In this document: piece after piece, positions 23,901 through 38,900 of the stretch
How the letters are laid out: each line of letters opens with the position of its first letter
How positions within the stretch are numbered: the stretch's first letter is position 1
DNA from: Carposina sasakii
Taxonomy: Eukaryota; Arthropoda; Insecta; Lepidoptera; Carposinidae
Direction of reading: 5' to 3'
Assembly (NCBI GenBank): GCA_014607495.2
Contig: CP053152.1
Span: forward strand, 3,596,001 to 3,660,000
DNA: 64,000 nt
Program-made: the position numbers and the translations under genes
Notes under the pieces: generated by a model
What the model was told of the DNA's origin: nothing
Databases searched by the model: none
The model's input: only the letters and a program-made list of their open reading frames with translations

Positions 23901-26900
23901 GACTCAACTTATAAATTATTGTATTTTGAAAATTTATTGGTTACAAAGAGAACGACTTTACGACACTTAGAACGTCTGCGCCTAGACTTTCTTAACTAAT
24001 CAGACTCCTATGCCCTATTTAAATATGTCATCCTTAGATTTATATACACTTGAAACCTTTACATTTTAGTTTTTATTACAGCTATATCTAATATTTCAAA
24101 AGGTATTATTATATGTATGCATATGGTCCATCATAGCTCACTATCTATCGATATTTGATTGTATGTATGCGTTAGTCGTAAGCGGATCAGGCAATGTTTT
24201 ATGGAGTTTGAGGTAACTAATCAGGTTTTATAGCAAAAATAGTAAAGAAAATTAATATCTACTCTATATTTTACTGAGAACTAAAAACTGGATTGAAATA
24301 AAGTGAACACCCCACTAATATAGCGTAGTAATAATTTAAATGACTTACTTTCAAGTCTTTGTTTAGTAAAACCCGAGTAAAATCTACTATGTCCTTCTGA
24401 CTTAGTAAGTGATTAAAAGTACAGCATACCACTTACGAGTTTGTTCCCAAAATGGGGTGTAGCTAAAAATGCAAGATTACGGGGATCCTAGGGACACATT
24501 TAACATAGCCGGTTTAAAAGAATTTATATTTGAAAACATGAAAAAAAAATTATACTCGTACGTAATAATATACGGTGCTACTAATAAACCGTCTGTAAAG
24601 TTATGAGCCCGTTAAACACGATATTTGACAGCCAAATTGACGGCCGACTGGTCTAGTAGGTAGTGACCCTGCCTGCGACGCTATAGGTCCTGGGTTCGAA
24701 TCCCGGTAGGTGCAAACATTGATATGATGAATATCAATGTGTGTTTCCGAGTCATGGATGTTTCTATACTTATCTATGTATTTATATACCGTTGCTTAGT
24801 ACCCACGACACAAGACCTTAGGGATCTTAGTGTGGGACTAGGTTAATGTGCTGTGTAGTGGAAAAAAAATGTATACAATCCAATCAAATCGAACATTGTT
24901 TAGCTTGTTTATACCAATTATTTTAAATACACATATGTACAATCGCATAGCACACACAGGTCTGTAACCCCGAGCGATTAGTGAGCACTGTACTGTCGAG
25001 CGAGTCGTCCCCGCGCATGCGCACTCACCGCAGTCGTGCGCCTGTGTGTGTTGGTCATAACTGCGCGCGCGCGGCTGCGGCTCCTCGGCGTCCTTTGCTT
25101 CTTTCTCCTCGCACTGGAATTCACATTTTTTATTTATCTCTACCTTATCACGGTATTCGGTGGGAAAATCTGGAAGGCAGCGGGTGTAATTTTCTTGTGA
25201 AAATCAAAATCTATTTGTAGATGGCTTGCATGTGTCCGTGCTGTTTTCCTGTAGATAAGTTAAGTTATATTTTGTTTACTTGTGATGAAAGGACGCATCG
25301 CGCTCATCCCGCGCACTCACACACTTACAATTTTCGCAATACGACTGACGAAATTAAATAATAGTAGTGCGGGTAGTAACTAAGTGCCAATTTAAGAATA
25401 AAAAAAATCCGCACATGAAATAAATTCAGTAATACAGGCCCGTGACTGGGATCAAAACTACGCCTTCCCGCTGAAAAGAAAATCTTAACCATTATTCTGA
25501 CTATCACCGTTATTCTGAGTTATATTGATAAATATTTATATTAAACATACATACATAAAGGTCACGCCCACTATCCCTCAAGGAGGTTGGGCAGAGGTGT
25601 GCTTACACACCCACTTTTCACCAGTTAGCCTTTTAAGTCCCACGTGGTAAGTGGTGAGCCTACCGCCGCTTTTCGGGCACAAATACAACAATCTGGCGAC
25701 CGGTAACAAATCCAATAGGAAATGTTTCCGTGCTAAATAGGTATTATAAGCTATTTAGCGTCCGAGCCTCGTCCGTTAAATAGCAGTGTGCTCCTCGGGC
25801 AGGTGAGGTTGACTTTGGGTCCCAAAGTATTAGTCGAACCCAGTTACACCCCACTTACACTTATATTAAATAGATATTCAAAATTTCAAGGTGTCCACAT
25901 ATAGCTAAGCACGCTGTGTTCTCTCTCGCTCACTCACCTCGGTATGTGAGGGCGTGTCCGCCGCATGCGACCGTAGCTCCGCGTTGAGCCTCGCCGCCAG
26001 AGAGGACGCCTCGTGCCCGCTCACCGTGTAGTGCAGGTTGCTGTAAATACGAGTACACACATACTGTTCACTGGAAATAAACAATCGACTGGAGACATCA
26101 CTGGCCGCTTCCGATTGCTAATATAGTTAGAGGCACATCTCTATTGGATGGACGCGCAGTCTTTGAATTATGGCGCTAGTTACAATGTGTACAACTACAT
26201 AATCTGTGTTATTGAATACAAAAAAATGTTAGTTCCGAAATTAGGTGTAGGAATTAATCCATGAAACGGACTCTTAACAAGGAAGATGGAACGTAAAGTT
26301 TATGGCTGTATTTCGTTAATGCCAAGTCTTCAATCACACAAGAGGTGTTTTAATAATATAAACATACACACTCGTTTATAACCAATACAAATAAAGATAG
26401 CGCGTACAAGCGTTTCTTGCGACTTAATAAGTCCAATAAGTGCAATATTAAGCGCCCAATGCTGCAGGTAAGGTTAATATTACATACTTTTAATGAAATC
26501 TATAACTTGTGTATAATTTAATATCGCTTACAAGACTTTTACTTACCAAATAGGTATAGGTTCTGATGGCCTTAGTTTAGATTTCGAAGACTTTTTAGGA
26601 GAAGAAAACGTGCTGTCCAATTCATCGGCGTTGTCCTGCAAATATAATTAGGTAAAATAAACAATATACCAGTGCAAAGCAAATATGAACAATAGATTCA
26701 AAATCACAACATCTACTCACAGGTTGTAAGGTTTCCTGGCTCGCCATCTGATCGTCCTCCCCTTCTTCCTCTATGCATTTCACCTCGTCCGACGAACTCT
26801 GTAATTAATACAGGGTGTAAGATAATCGAGCTATCTCGCAAAATTAAATTAACTACTTCTTGGAACCTAACGTGTCCTATGCCGCGTTGTTTCGTATGCG

Positions 26901-29900
26901 TGTGATATCCAAGGATCATATTCATTGGTCCGTGATGTCAAAGAATTTGATCGGCGGATATCAAAAGCATCATTAACAACGTAGCAAGTAGCATTTTTAA
27001 TGGTTGATTGAAAAATTACAAAGCCTAGATAATAGGGTCGATTCCGGCAGTCACACTTAAATTTAAACCTAATCTTAGTCAGGTCTATCTCTCTTCGTTC
27101 TTAACATAAATGGCTGAGAGTGAAAAGGACAGGTAGGACTAATTTTATGTTTAGGTTTAAGTGTAACTGCCGGAATCAACCATAATCATCATCAGCCTAT
27201 TGCAATCCACTGCTGGACGTAGGCCTCCCCCCAGGGCACGCCACAAGACTGCCATGGGGAAATGACAAAGAATTATGAAAAAAAAAAAAAATTTATTGCA
27301 AGCAACGTATTCGTTTGATGCGCAAAGTACAAATATAAAAAGCTACAAAGCTAACATTTTAACATTATGACATGGTATCTTTGAAAAAAAATATTGTTGA
27401 CCTATTCTAGATGGATTTATGCAAAAAAAAATGCTAATATTAATGTAACGTTGGACCTTAATAACTTGGAAACCCGTGGTTTCCCAGGGGTGCTTCTATA
27501 GAAAAAATGATCGTGATGTTACAAAGAATACGAGGTATTAAAAGAACAACGTTGTCTTTTTACACCCAGTATAGTGACCGCCCACAATTTCGTACACGTA
27601 AACTTTTTAATTCCCGTTCTTGTGCATTAAGGAATCAGTCAGGACATGTTACTTTAAACAACAGATTTCTTCTAGCAACCCTGAAAGCACACATAACCTA
27701 TCGCTACAGCAGCGTACTCACGGAGTTGTTGGCGGTGGAGTGGTTGCGGCTGTGCGGCCGGAAGCCGGGCCCGGGCGGCAGGTTCTTCTGCACGCAGCAG
27801 TTCACGCCCGGGCTGAAGTGCAGCTCCACGTGGAATCTGACGGCAAGTCCATTATCAGGATGTGGTGTTGGAAGAATGTCTGCCCATGGCTGTCGTAAGA
27901 GGCGATTAAAGGTTCCCCAAGAGGTGGGTAGCAACGCCATCCGTGTTGACAACATATTCCGAAAATCACCCTGCAGTCACCAACCCGCCTGCCCAGCGTG
28001 ATGATTATGGATAAAAACCTCCCTATGACATGCCTTGTGGATGTGCCCTTGGGGAAGGCCCACATCCAGCAATGGACTGTTATAGGCTGATATATGATGT
28101 AGGTACATTTTTTCTATGTGTAGCATGTCTCGCATTACTGTGTGTGTGTGGGTGGAGAAAATAGAAACGCTTCCAGCCTCACTGAGCCCCTAGTTTGTCC
28201 TATGTATCTATAGCAATCGTTGACTATGAACAAGACTATGTAACACTAAGCAATTTGAAGAAACTAGTTAACGTTAAACTTAGTTAACTAGATAATCATT
28301 ACCCTCACAACGGTAGGACTATTCTTAAGCAAACATTGTCAGAACACCTCTTAAGTCAATGGTTCGATTCTGACCGTTCCTCGGAGCTAGGGTCTTTGGT
28401 AGGGTCCTCATACAGCATGACGACTATCTGCGACATGTAGTTCAGTTCCGACACCATCGACACGTACTCCATCGCTCGACGCCATTGCTCGTCACTTAGC
28501 ACCTGACAACAAAACATTATTTTTTTTTTATCAATTACTGGCAATTAATTTATTACAAAGAATAGCTTACGCTACTTAGATCCCGTCTTGTCATTTGTCT
28601 ATGGAAAGCTACTATGTACCACTAAAGCGGTTAAGCAACAGTTTTTGGATTGAGATTGCCAAACGCCTAGTAAATTGTGCTACCATCTGTGTGGTTTTTA
28701 ATTTCCTGTCATGAGCAGATACGAACGTCCCTTGGGAGCTGGCGTCCATAACTTACCAAATAGCTGACATATTGTTAAAACCAAATAGCAATCAAAACTC
28801 CGCGCGTAACTGTACCTGTATATCGTGAAGTACAGGCGCGTGCGCACGTGCCGGCCCGGGCTCGATAAACCTGTATATAGTGAAGTACAGGCGCGTGCGC
28901 ACGTGCCGGCCCGGGCTCGATACTCCGCGACTGTACCTGTATATTGTACAGGCGCGTGCGCACGTGCCGGCCCGGGCTCGATACTCCGTGAACCTGTATA
29001 TAGTGAAGTACAGGCGCGTGCGCCAACTCCGCGATAGTACAGGCGCGTGCGCACGTGCCGGCCCGGGCTCGATAATCAGTTGCGCACGTTCGATAAACCA
29101 GTACATGCGCACGTGCCGGCCCGGGCTCGATACTCCGCGATCAGTGAAGTACAGGCGCGTGCGCACGTGCCGGCCCGGGCTCGATACTCCGCGACTGTAC
29201 CTGTATATAGTGAAGTACAGGCGCGTGCGCACGTGCCGGCCCGGGCTCGATACTCCGCGACTGTACCTGTATGCAACACTCACATCAAGCAGGCCGCCGA
29301 GCCGCAGCACTGTGAGCAGCGAGTGCACGTGGCTCTCGCTCGTGAAGTACAGGCGCGTGCGCACGTGCCGGCCCGGGCTCGATACTCCGTGGCTGTATCT
29401 GCGGGGAAACTGGGGTTTGTAGGTTGTAGGTAAGTACTTAGTAACTAGTTAGGTTGGGTTAGGTTAGGAACCAGCCCTGGGCCGGATCTCTCGCTGCCAG
29501 CGCTCGTGAGAGCTATGCTCGGCAGCAAAGATGCCTGAGAGGCCTTCTGCGGCATCACCAAGAGGGAAGCGGCGGAACGGAAGCGAGAGCTGGATGCCTC
29601 TGCTGACCCGGTCCACCGCGTTAGAACGCGACAGGTGAGGCGACTGTCTCACACTGAGCCGCCGAGTCGAGCGACGTGCACCTTATTCCGCCAGACATGT
29701 CACGTCAACTCATTTTATCGGTCCTTCGATAAAGTCGTATGTGAAACGGACACCATATGCGCATTTACTTTGTACACGACGTATAACATTCAGCCAGGCG
29801 CTTTGGTAACACTTACTTTACTTTATGAGCGTACGTAAGTGGTTACATTTTCTTTGACTACGGGAAAATCTATCTTGATCTACAGTTTAACAAAAATATA

Positions 29901-32900
29901 GCTGAATATAAAAAATCCGTTTAGTTTAGTTTTTAGGCTTTTTGACAAACTATACTTTAACGGATTATATTAATGGAGAAGTGTTTTTTTATAAATTTAT
30001 CTTAGTCAAGATATTATATATTATAAAATAAAAAAATGGCACGCGGAATGCAGAGGTCGTGGGTTCAATTCCCACCCGGGTGAGGAACTTTTTGCCATTT
30101 CTTTATTAATAATTTTATAAACTATACTTTATTAAAACTATAAGTTACCTTGGATTCAATCGATTGACAGTTTCTTCTCCCGACTCCTCTATGTTTCGCT
30201 GCAGATCCGCTCTTATCTTCTTCAGCAGAGGGGTGCATATCCCTTGACCTATCGTCAGCTTCTCTTGCATCGTCAAACCATATTCCTGACAAAAAAATAT
30301 CAGTTCTAAAATTTGGATTACTTTCTTTTGTGATTAGATATTGCATGTCACGGGTTATGATTCTTCTACGCGTGTTTTTTTTGGTCACTTCCGCCGATCT
30401 TAAAAGACATTAGCCAACTACGCAGGAAGGTATGTGTATAGTGCACAAGTGTGTGCGCAAGCACAGCATATCTATTATTTGAAACTATACCTAGGTATAT
30501 TAACAAGAAATTTCGTGCCAAGCAAAAAATTTCTTATAGTGCCTTAAACATAAAGTAACTATTACAAGTAAATATTTTATTTATGTATCTAATGAATATA
30601 AAAATAATTTACCCGGTGGCTCAGTGGTAAGAGCACTGGCACGCGGAATGCAGAGGTCGTGGGTTCGATTCCCACCCTAGAATTTTTTCCACTTTATTAA
30701 TAATTTTATAATATTAAACATGAAACATGTATGGTTGACTATTAAACATTGTGCTGAGGGATTAGCTTTGTTTGCCGAGATTTGGCTTATGTATAGCTAC
30801 AAGTAAATATTTTATTTATGTACCCGGTGGCTCAGTGGTAATGGCACGCGGAAGTGGTCGTGGGTTATACCCGGGTGAAATTTTTTCCACTTTATTAATA
30901 ATTTTATAATATAAAAACTCACTTGCGGTATAACAATATCGGCCAAGTATTTAGCGTACATATACAGCTCCTCAGCCAAGTCAAACTGCAGCGTGTGTTG
31001 GTTGTGCTGCAGATCGTATTTGATGCAGTCGTAGATGTCGGGGATCTTGGATATGTCGAACGTGTTGTTCTTTGTGCAGAAGTCCTTCTCTATCTTGCCC
31101 CATCGGCGACCCATTAGTTCCCAGGTCTCGCCGTGGTATAGGGTTGTATCTGAAAATTATATAAGCCCTTAAATGCCCGTAGACAACTTATTTCCTTGGT
31201 TTTCCGTAAAAACTACGTAATGTATGCATGAATGCTTGTCGTGTAACGTCAGCCAGTACCCAGCTTAAGTTTTGTATATAGGTGGTGGACTGTGATTGGC
31301 GCTCGCCGTGTAACATTACACTACGTAACGTCCGTTTCCGGTAGATTTTCTAAGCATGCCGACATTAGTTCAACACCTAGTGCTAAGACGCAAATAAGCG
31401 TCGGTGGTAGGTACCTCTAGAAAACTAAGAAAACGCAAATAAGTAGTGGACGGCAGTAAATGTGTAAGCTTGGTCTTTAGGTTGTGGTATGTGATTCTTA
31501 GTCACCGTGTAACATGTAAGATTACACCGCGTAACGTCGGCCAGTATCCAGCTTAGTTATCTTTAAGGTGGGTATTGACCAGCGTTACGCGGTGTAATGT
31601 TACATTGTTACACGGCGAGCATTCACGCAGCCAATACGTATGATACGGGGCAACGAGCCACATTACATAGAATTTGGTAAACGGCTCGTATCATAACATG
31701 TTCGTTGCGAATGTTACATTACACGCTGTAACGTTGGTCAGTGCCCAGCTTTAGATGGTGATCTGTCCTCTTTACCTTTACTTACCCTTAGTCTTGGGGT
31801 CGTCGCGCTTGACGAGCACGATCTGCATCAGCTGCACTCACCCTTAGTCTTGGAGTCGTCGCGCTTGACGAGCACGATGTGCATCAGCTGCACTCACCCT
31901 TAGTCTTGGGGTCGTCGCGCTTGACGAGCACGATCTGCATCAGCTGCACTCACCCTTAGTCTTGGAGTCGTCGCGCTTGACGAGCACGATGTGCATCAGC
32001 TGCACTCACGCGCTGACGAGCACGATGTGCATCAGCTAGTCTTAGTCTTGGAGTCGTCGCGCTTGACGAGCACGCACTCACCCTTAGTCTTGGGGTCGTC
32101 GCGCTTGTGCATCAGCTGCACTCACTTGACGAGCACGATGTGCATCAGCTGCACTCACCCTTAGTCTTGGGGTCGTCGCGCTTGACGAGCACGATGTGCA
32201 TCATGTCTTGGAGTCGTCGCGCTTGCATCAGCTGCACTCACCCTTAGTCTTGGGGTCGTCGCGCTTGACGAGCACGATGTGCATCAGCTGCACTCACCCT
32301 TAGTCTTGGAGTCGTCGCGCTTGACGAGCACGATGTGCATCAGCTGCACTCACCCTTAGTCTTGGGGTCGTCGCGCTTGACGAGCACGATGTGCATCAGC
32401 TGCTGGATGAGCGCGTGCACGTGTGCGCAGCAGCGCTTGGGGTTCTTGACGAAGTCCATGGCGGCGGCGATGCTGAGCGACGCGCACGGGTTGATGCGCG
32501 CGCGGTCCGCCTCCGAGAACTCGCGGTCCACCTGCATGGCGGCGTGCAGGCGCGCCTTCGCCCTGACGACGTGCGACACCGGGTTACAGGTGAACAAGGC
32601 GAATAATGGACATCTTGGAAATGACATACTTAGATACATATCTATTTGGGGAGCGTAACTATACAGGGTGAAAGTGACAGCCCCTTATTACCTAACTAGC
32701 AAAAGCAAAGCAATAGCGAAAATTGTACAAAAATCGCTGATTACTTGTCTAATTCGTATTACGTAAAACGAATTTCATCGGAACTTTGACATTTCATATT
32801 GTACAGGCTAACATTGATATGCCTACTTCAGACCATGATTCTGAGACCAGAAAATTTTCGCAGGAAAATCCCAAAATTTTCCATCTTTTTTTTCCGGAAA

Positions 32901-35900
32901 AAATAGTGAAGATCGTTTAGGTAGGCCTTAGATAATTACTTGAAAACAAAATTTTAACCAAGAATGATTTTCCTCTATAAATGGGCTATCTTAACACTGA
33001 AATAATTTTTTAAATCGGACCAGTAGTTCCTGAGATTAACGCATTCAACCAAACAAACAAACTCTTCAGCTTTTAAATATTAGGTATAGATAGAACTTAA
33101 ATCTACATTTTGCATTTTGCTGCAAGTAGACCTTAGGAGGTATATTTAAAATAAAATATTTAAGTACTGAATATAGTTTATTAATGTTCTATAATTAACT
33201 TTAATGTTCTTTTTATATAAGAATTATAATTTATTTGATCATACATACGTCATCTAAAAATTTCACTTGTGTGCTCGTACCCCTCCCGCAAAAAATGACA
33301 GACTTTTTTGAATGGTAATGTGCGGTACATTACTACTTCACGGCTACTACACTTACTACAAGGCTACTTCCGTTAGGAAGCCCGCGTTACTCTAAGAGGA
33401 AAACAAGCGAAAGTAATAAAAATATTTTCTTATTTTTTACATTGTAAAATAAACAAAAAAAATATGTATTTTTCTCGACATGTCTCATCACTATACGCAA
33501 CATGTATTTTTAAGTCATTTTACTAAAGACAATGGCTGTATGGGCTTAGTTTCCCTTGCCTTTCCTTCGGGAAAAACTTAAAAAAGTATTTTTTAATTTG
33601 ACAGGTCATAAGGGTATTATTATTTTTTTGAGGAATTTGGGCTATTTCCATAGCATATATATTTGTCGGAGATCAAGATGTCATATCCTACAGTCCGGAT
33701 CTCCAACGCCATCTATTTTCAATCGTTTGAAGTTAGAAACGTCAAGTCGACAGCTATCACTGACTTGAGGACAGCTGTCACTTGGGTAAAGACAAGACAG
33801 AGTACTGAGAGGGCGCCACTGTAGATTTACAACTACCACCGGGTCGTTTGAATTGAGCCGGAGGGTATTCTGTTCTTGTTGTTGCGTCTGGAGCGAAGCA
33901 CGGGTGCTAATCAGCCTCTGTCTTGTACTTACCACGTTTCTACGTTATCCGCTAGAATCCTAGTAATCTTGTGCGTAGATACAGTGAAAGTGTTTGTGAA
34001 TCCTAATTAAGCTTGTTTACTACACGCCGCATTCTTTATTTCGGATTTTGGAAGATGTCGGACACACCTAACGGCACGCCACTCGACCCATCTACGTCAT
34101 CAGAAGTGGGATGCAACCCGGATCACCCACATGAAACACATGCTTCAAATAGTGACTCGAGCGAAGAAAAATGGCGTCTTCTCTTCGAGCAACAAAATCA
34201 AAATTTTCTGGCGTTGGTGCAAGCAATAAAACTACCTGCATCTTCGGACTCTATTCGCCTTCCTGATTTCGACCCAGAGAAAAGAGACATCGACGCCCGA
34301 GCTTGGATAACGACCGCGGGACATGTGTATCACAGATCGACATCGCCATGGATCTTCTCTGATGATCGCGTTAAGCCACGCACTCAAGGGCGAAGCATCA
34401 TCTTGGCTGTCTTCAATATCGTTTCCTAATATGACGTGGGCCGATTTTAAGGAGCTTTTCGTAGCAAGGTATGACTGTCCTGAAACTGCTGCTTCCTTTC
34501 TCATCAGTATGCACGACAAGAAACCGAGAGATAACGAGTGCCTGGCCTCATACGCCGCTACCCTCATAACATCCTTAATGGCAAGGTGGAATGGACTGAC
34601 TACAGAACAGATAGCAATAGCCACTGTCTTAGCTCATATTTCAAAACAAGAGCCACGTGTTCAGAGGATTGCTATAACGACTGACATCAAGACGCGTAAC
34701 CGTTTACAAAAGGAACTGAAGGCTGTCTCGTTCCTGAAGAGAAGTTATTCATCAAGTATTTATCGTGATGGACCCGACCTAAAAAGAAACCGACCTAATG
34801 GATCTGCTGTGACCATCAAGTGCTTTAATTGTGGACAACTAGGCCACAAATCTCTTCAATGTCGCAACAAAGCCAATTCGAAGAAGCAAGATGACCGGTC
34901 CCAAACACAGGTCCTTTCACGGGGACCATAACTCGACCAACCAACCTACAGGGAGAACCGATCGCATCACCTGCTTCAACTGCCGGGAACAAGGCCACTA
35001 TGCATCCGACTGCCCGAAGAGGAAAATCAAGGAGGGGAACAACGGTACCGGCGGCGGCACTGGAACTGGTCCAGCTAAGGAAAAGCGAGTAGAACGTGTG
35101 CATTGTGAATGCGCCTTCGGGTTCTCTGCGTCACTCTGGTGAGTCATTCCCATTTACTTACGACTCAGGTTCAGAGTGTTCCTTAGTTAAAGAATCGATT
35201 GCTTTGAAATTTAGTGGTAAGCGAATTTATGACAATGTTTCTATGACTGGTATAGGACAAACTTCTATAGCCTCGTACATGCTCTAGGCGATCTCGTGAA
35301 CAAGTACGTTGTAGTGTACATGGATGACGTGCTAGTTGTGGCCAGTAACATCGACGAAGCTTTCGATAGACTAAAGGTAGTATTAGAAGTTCTTTCTGGG
35401 AAGGGATTTTCGTTAAATCCTAAAAAGTGCTCATTCCTGAAAGAAAAAGTAGAGTACCTAGGCTTCGAGGTGCGCCGAGGTCAAATTCGTCTGAATCCAC
35501 GAAAGATAGTTGCACTTACCGCTTTAACCACCGACCGGCGCTCTTAATAATCAAGGTAGATTTTATGATTTTCATTTTGATTCGGGTGCTGAGTGTTCAC
35601 TAATAAAAGAAAGCGTTGCATCAAGTTTCAATGGTAAAAGAATTGCTAAAACTGTCTCTCTAACGGGAATTGGTCAAACCAGTGTATTCAGCACCCAGCA
35701 AATACTGTGTAATGTTGAAATTAATGATTATTGTTTAGAACTTTTATTACATGTTTTACCCGATGTGTATATGCGTAGTGATATTATGCTAGGTCGTGAA
35801 ATATTGAGTCAAGGCTTCGTTATTAACTTGTCAACAAATAATTTTAGCATTTCAAAACAAAATAATTTGACAGTTTTAAATTGTGACGTTTTAAACCGAT

Positions 35901-38900
35901 TCTAGTATCAGTAACGACTTTAGTAATGTTGACACAGATATACCCTCTTGTAAAAAGTCAGATCTTTTAACTATTTTAGGTGAATATTCCAGTTATTTTA
36001 CAACAGGTTTGCCAAAAACTCGTGTAACTACAGGTGAACTCGAAATTCGATTAATTGATCCGAAGTATAGAGGTCCTTTTAGGGTATCGGAGGTACTTGA
36101 AGGTAATCGTTATGTTCTTAAAGCCTTAATTCCAATAGAACCTATAAGTACGCACATGACAGACTTAGGCGAATGCCTGCGAATGACATTACCAATGACA
36201 TGCTGACATGTGACCGTGATGATAATCTGTGCGAACTTGACGGGGATGGACCGTCCATGTTCAAATTAATTTTGAGTTGACTGATTGAGAGTGGTTTACG
36301 GATACCGGATAGAGGTATTCAAGAGTCACTGGATGGAAGTGACTAGACTGGTATACGGAAGCTGGATGGAAGTTTCTAAGAGTCACTGGATGGAAGTGAC
36401 TAGACTGGTATACGGAAGCTGGATGTAAGTTTCTAAGAGTCACTGGATGGAAGTGACTAGACTGGTATACGGAAGCTGGATGGAAGTTTCCAAGAGTCAC
36501 TGGATGGAAGTGACTAGACTGGTTTACGGAAGCTGGATGGAAGTTTCCAAGAGTTTGCTAGATTGAGGCAACTAGACTTACTTGACTGACGTTACTCTAT
36601 ATGGATTGTGCATACTGTAGCCTTGTTTTGGAATTATTTACCTTGTGTGTGACGATTATAGTCGATTTCTTTGTTTAATAGTATGCAAGTAAATTTGTAA
36701 CAATTTGGTATAGTAAAAATGATTTTCAATTTTGATTATGATGATATTGGTTCGTTTGAAATAAAGGTTTAGTAACGTTTAAATTAAGTTTTTACTGTCC
36801 CAATGGTCAGAAAGACCGAGCGTGATACATGTTACTTTGCAAAATCCTCTTTCTTTCCAGAAACCCCACGCGAGGACGCGTGAGTTGTCAAAATGGCCGT
36901 GTCGGAGATCAAGATGTCATATCCTACAGTCGGATCTCCAACGCCATCTATTTTCAATCGTTGAAGTTAGAAACGTCAAGTCGACAGCTATCACTGACTT
37001 GAGGACAGCTGTCACTTGGGTAAAGACAAGACAGAGTACTGAGAGGGCGCCACTGTAGATTTACAACTACCACCGGGTCGTTTGAATTGAGCCGGAGGGT
37101 ATTCTGTTCTTGTTGTTGCGTTTGGAGCGAAGCACGGGTGCTAATCAGCCTCTGTCTTGTACTTACCACGTTTCTACGTTATCCGCTAGAATCCTAGTAA
37201 TCTTGTGCGTAGATACAGTGAAAGTGTTTGTGAATCCTAATTAAGCTTGTTTACTACACGCCGCATTCTTTATTTCGGATTTTGGAAGATGTCGGACACA
37301 CCTAACGGCACGCCACTCGACCCATATGTATTAATATACACCATCTGTTACACCCTGTATAATTAGAATACAAACACAATACTCACATATTCTGCACCTT
37401 AGACGAGTCACAGTCGTTATCGAGGAGCCCATTGGTATTGGCCGACTTGACCATTTGCACCAATATGGGCGTGAGTTCCCCCTCCAAAGCTAACAGGCCT
37501 TTGGCGAAGGCTGCTGCAGTCATCTGAACCCGACCCTCGTCTGACGCGTAGATCTTAAGGTCGTGACGGAACGTGGAATGTAAGCGGAGGAGGCCTAGAC
37601 CCTGGGTGCCGCCTTCACCTGAAATTGATTGATTCTATCTTAAAAATTTATTAGAACGCGATTGTCTTTTGTTTTTTGAGAAAGTTCATTTAGAAATTAG
37701 GCATTCAAAATTTGGGAGAATTGTACAGGTAAACAAGTTCAATTACACATTTCACATCGAAGTTGGGCCCTGTACTCACCCGCTATATGCCGGCCCTGTC
37801 CCCCCGGGTACATGCATCGGAACATCCGGCCTAGTTCCTCCGCCTGGATCCGTCCGGCCGGCGTCAGCTCCCCGCCCCACTTCAGGATCAGCACCAGCGA
37901 TGGGTCCGACAGGCCTCCTGGGGGAAAGAGACTTGAGCTATTGCACCAATATGAGAAGAATGGCGAACAAAGTTTATAGAGGATTTTATGTAACTTGCGT
38001 AATTATAAAGAACTCATCCATAGCCCACTATAAAGAACCCATCTACAAATCACATGTTTCAAGATTGTACATATTAACATTCCTGAGTTGTTCAAGAATT
38101 CTTCATACAATCAGGAAAAAAATGTGATTTTGTGTCTTAAATATTGTGTAAGTTTTTTTTTTCATAGCATTTCACCTAACATACTTCTTCCGGTAGATTC
38201 TGTATATTAATATCTAATATATAGGTATATGTGAGTTTGTATGTGTATCAGTGAGTGTACAAAATTACCATCATCCGAGCTGGATCCTCTCGGTCGCCCT
38301 CGCGGCTGATACTTCATCTGCACCTTGCGGTTGATGCCCGAGAAGTGTCCGTACCTGCCGACAAACATCACCTTTACAATCATCATCATCATCAGCCTAT
38401 TGCAGTCCACTTCTGGACGTAGGCCTCCCCCAGGGCACGCAACAAGGCTGGTATGGACTGGATAGCATTAACGGGAGACCTTTACAATAAAGACCTTTAA
38501 TTCTATGCTTGACAAGTTTACAAGAAAAAGTTATAAATTTGGCGGCTTCATAAGCCTGATTTGTTTGTAACAAGAAGAGCATATAAATAAATATATAAAT
38601 AGCTTAGAGATTACGATACTTGCTTCAAATTAATTCTTGCTCTAAGAACACTAGGTTCATATCTCCAGCACGCTCTTAAGCTGCTCCAGCTTGCCCTGCT
38701 TCCCTGCATCCGGCTCGGCAGGACCTGCTGCAAGACACTCACATCTCCAGCACGCTCTTGAGCTGCTCCAGCATGCCCTGCTTCCCTGCATCCGGCTCGG
38801 CAGGACCTGCTGCAAGACACTCACATCTCCAGCACGCTCTTGAGCTGCTCCAGCTTGCCCTGCTTCCCTGCATCCGGCTCGGCAGGACCTGCTGTAGGAC

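Noticed and set aside
28775..29433. Overlapping repeat frames '[13 protein letters not shown]' and '[13 protein letters not shown]'
   Set aside because: Only the exon 29398-29284 is coding; the rest are its array copies and antisense shadows.
34013..36206. Zinc-knuckle protein as a domesticated gag gene
   Set aside because: Frameshifts, stops and flanking direct repeats point to a dead element; no sign of an intact selected frame.
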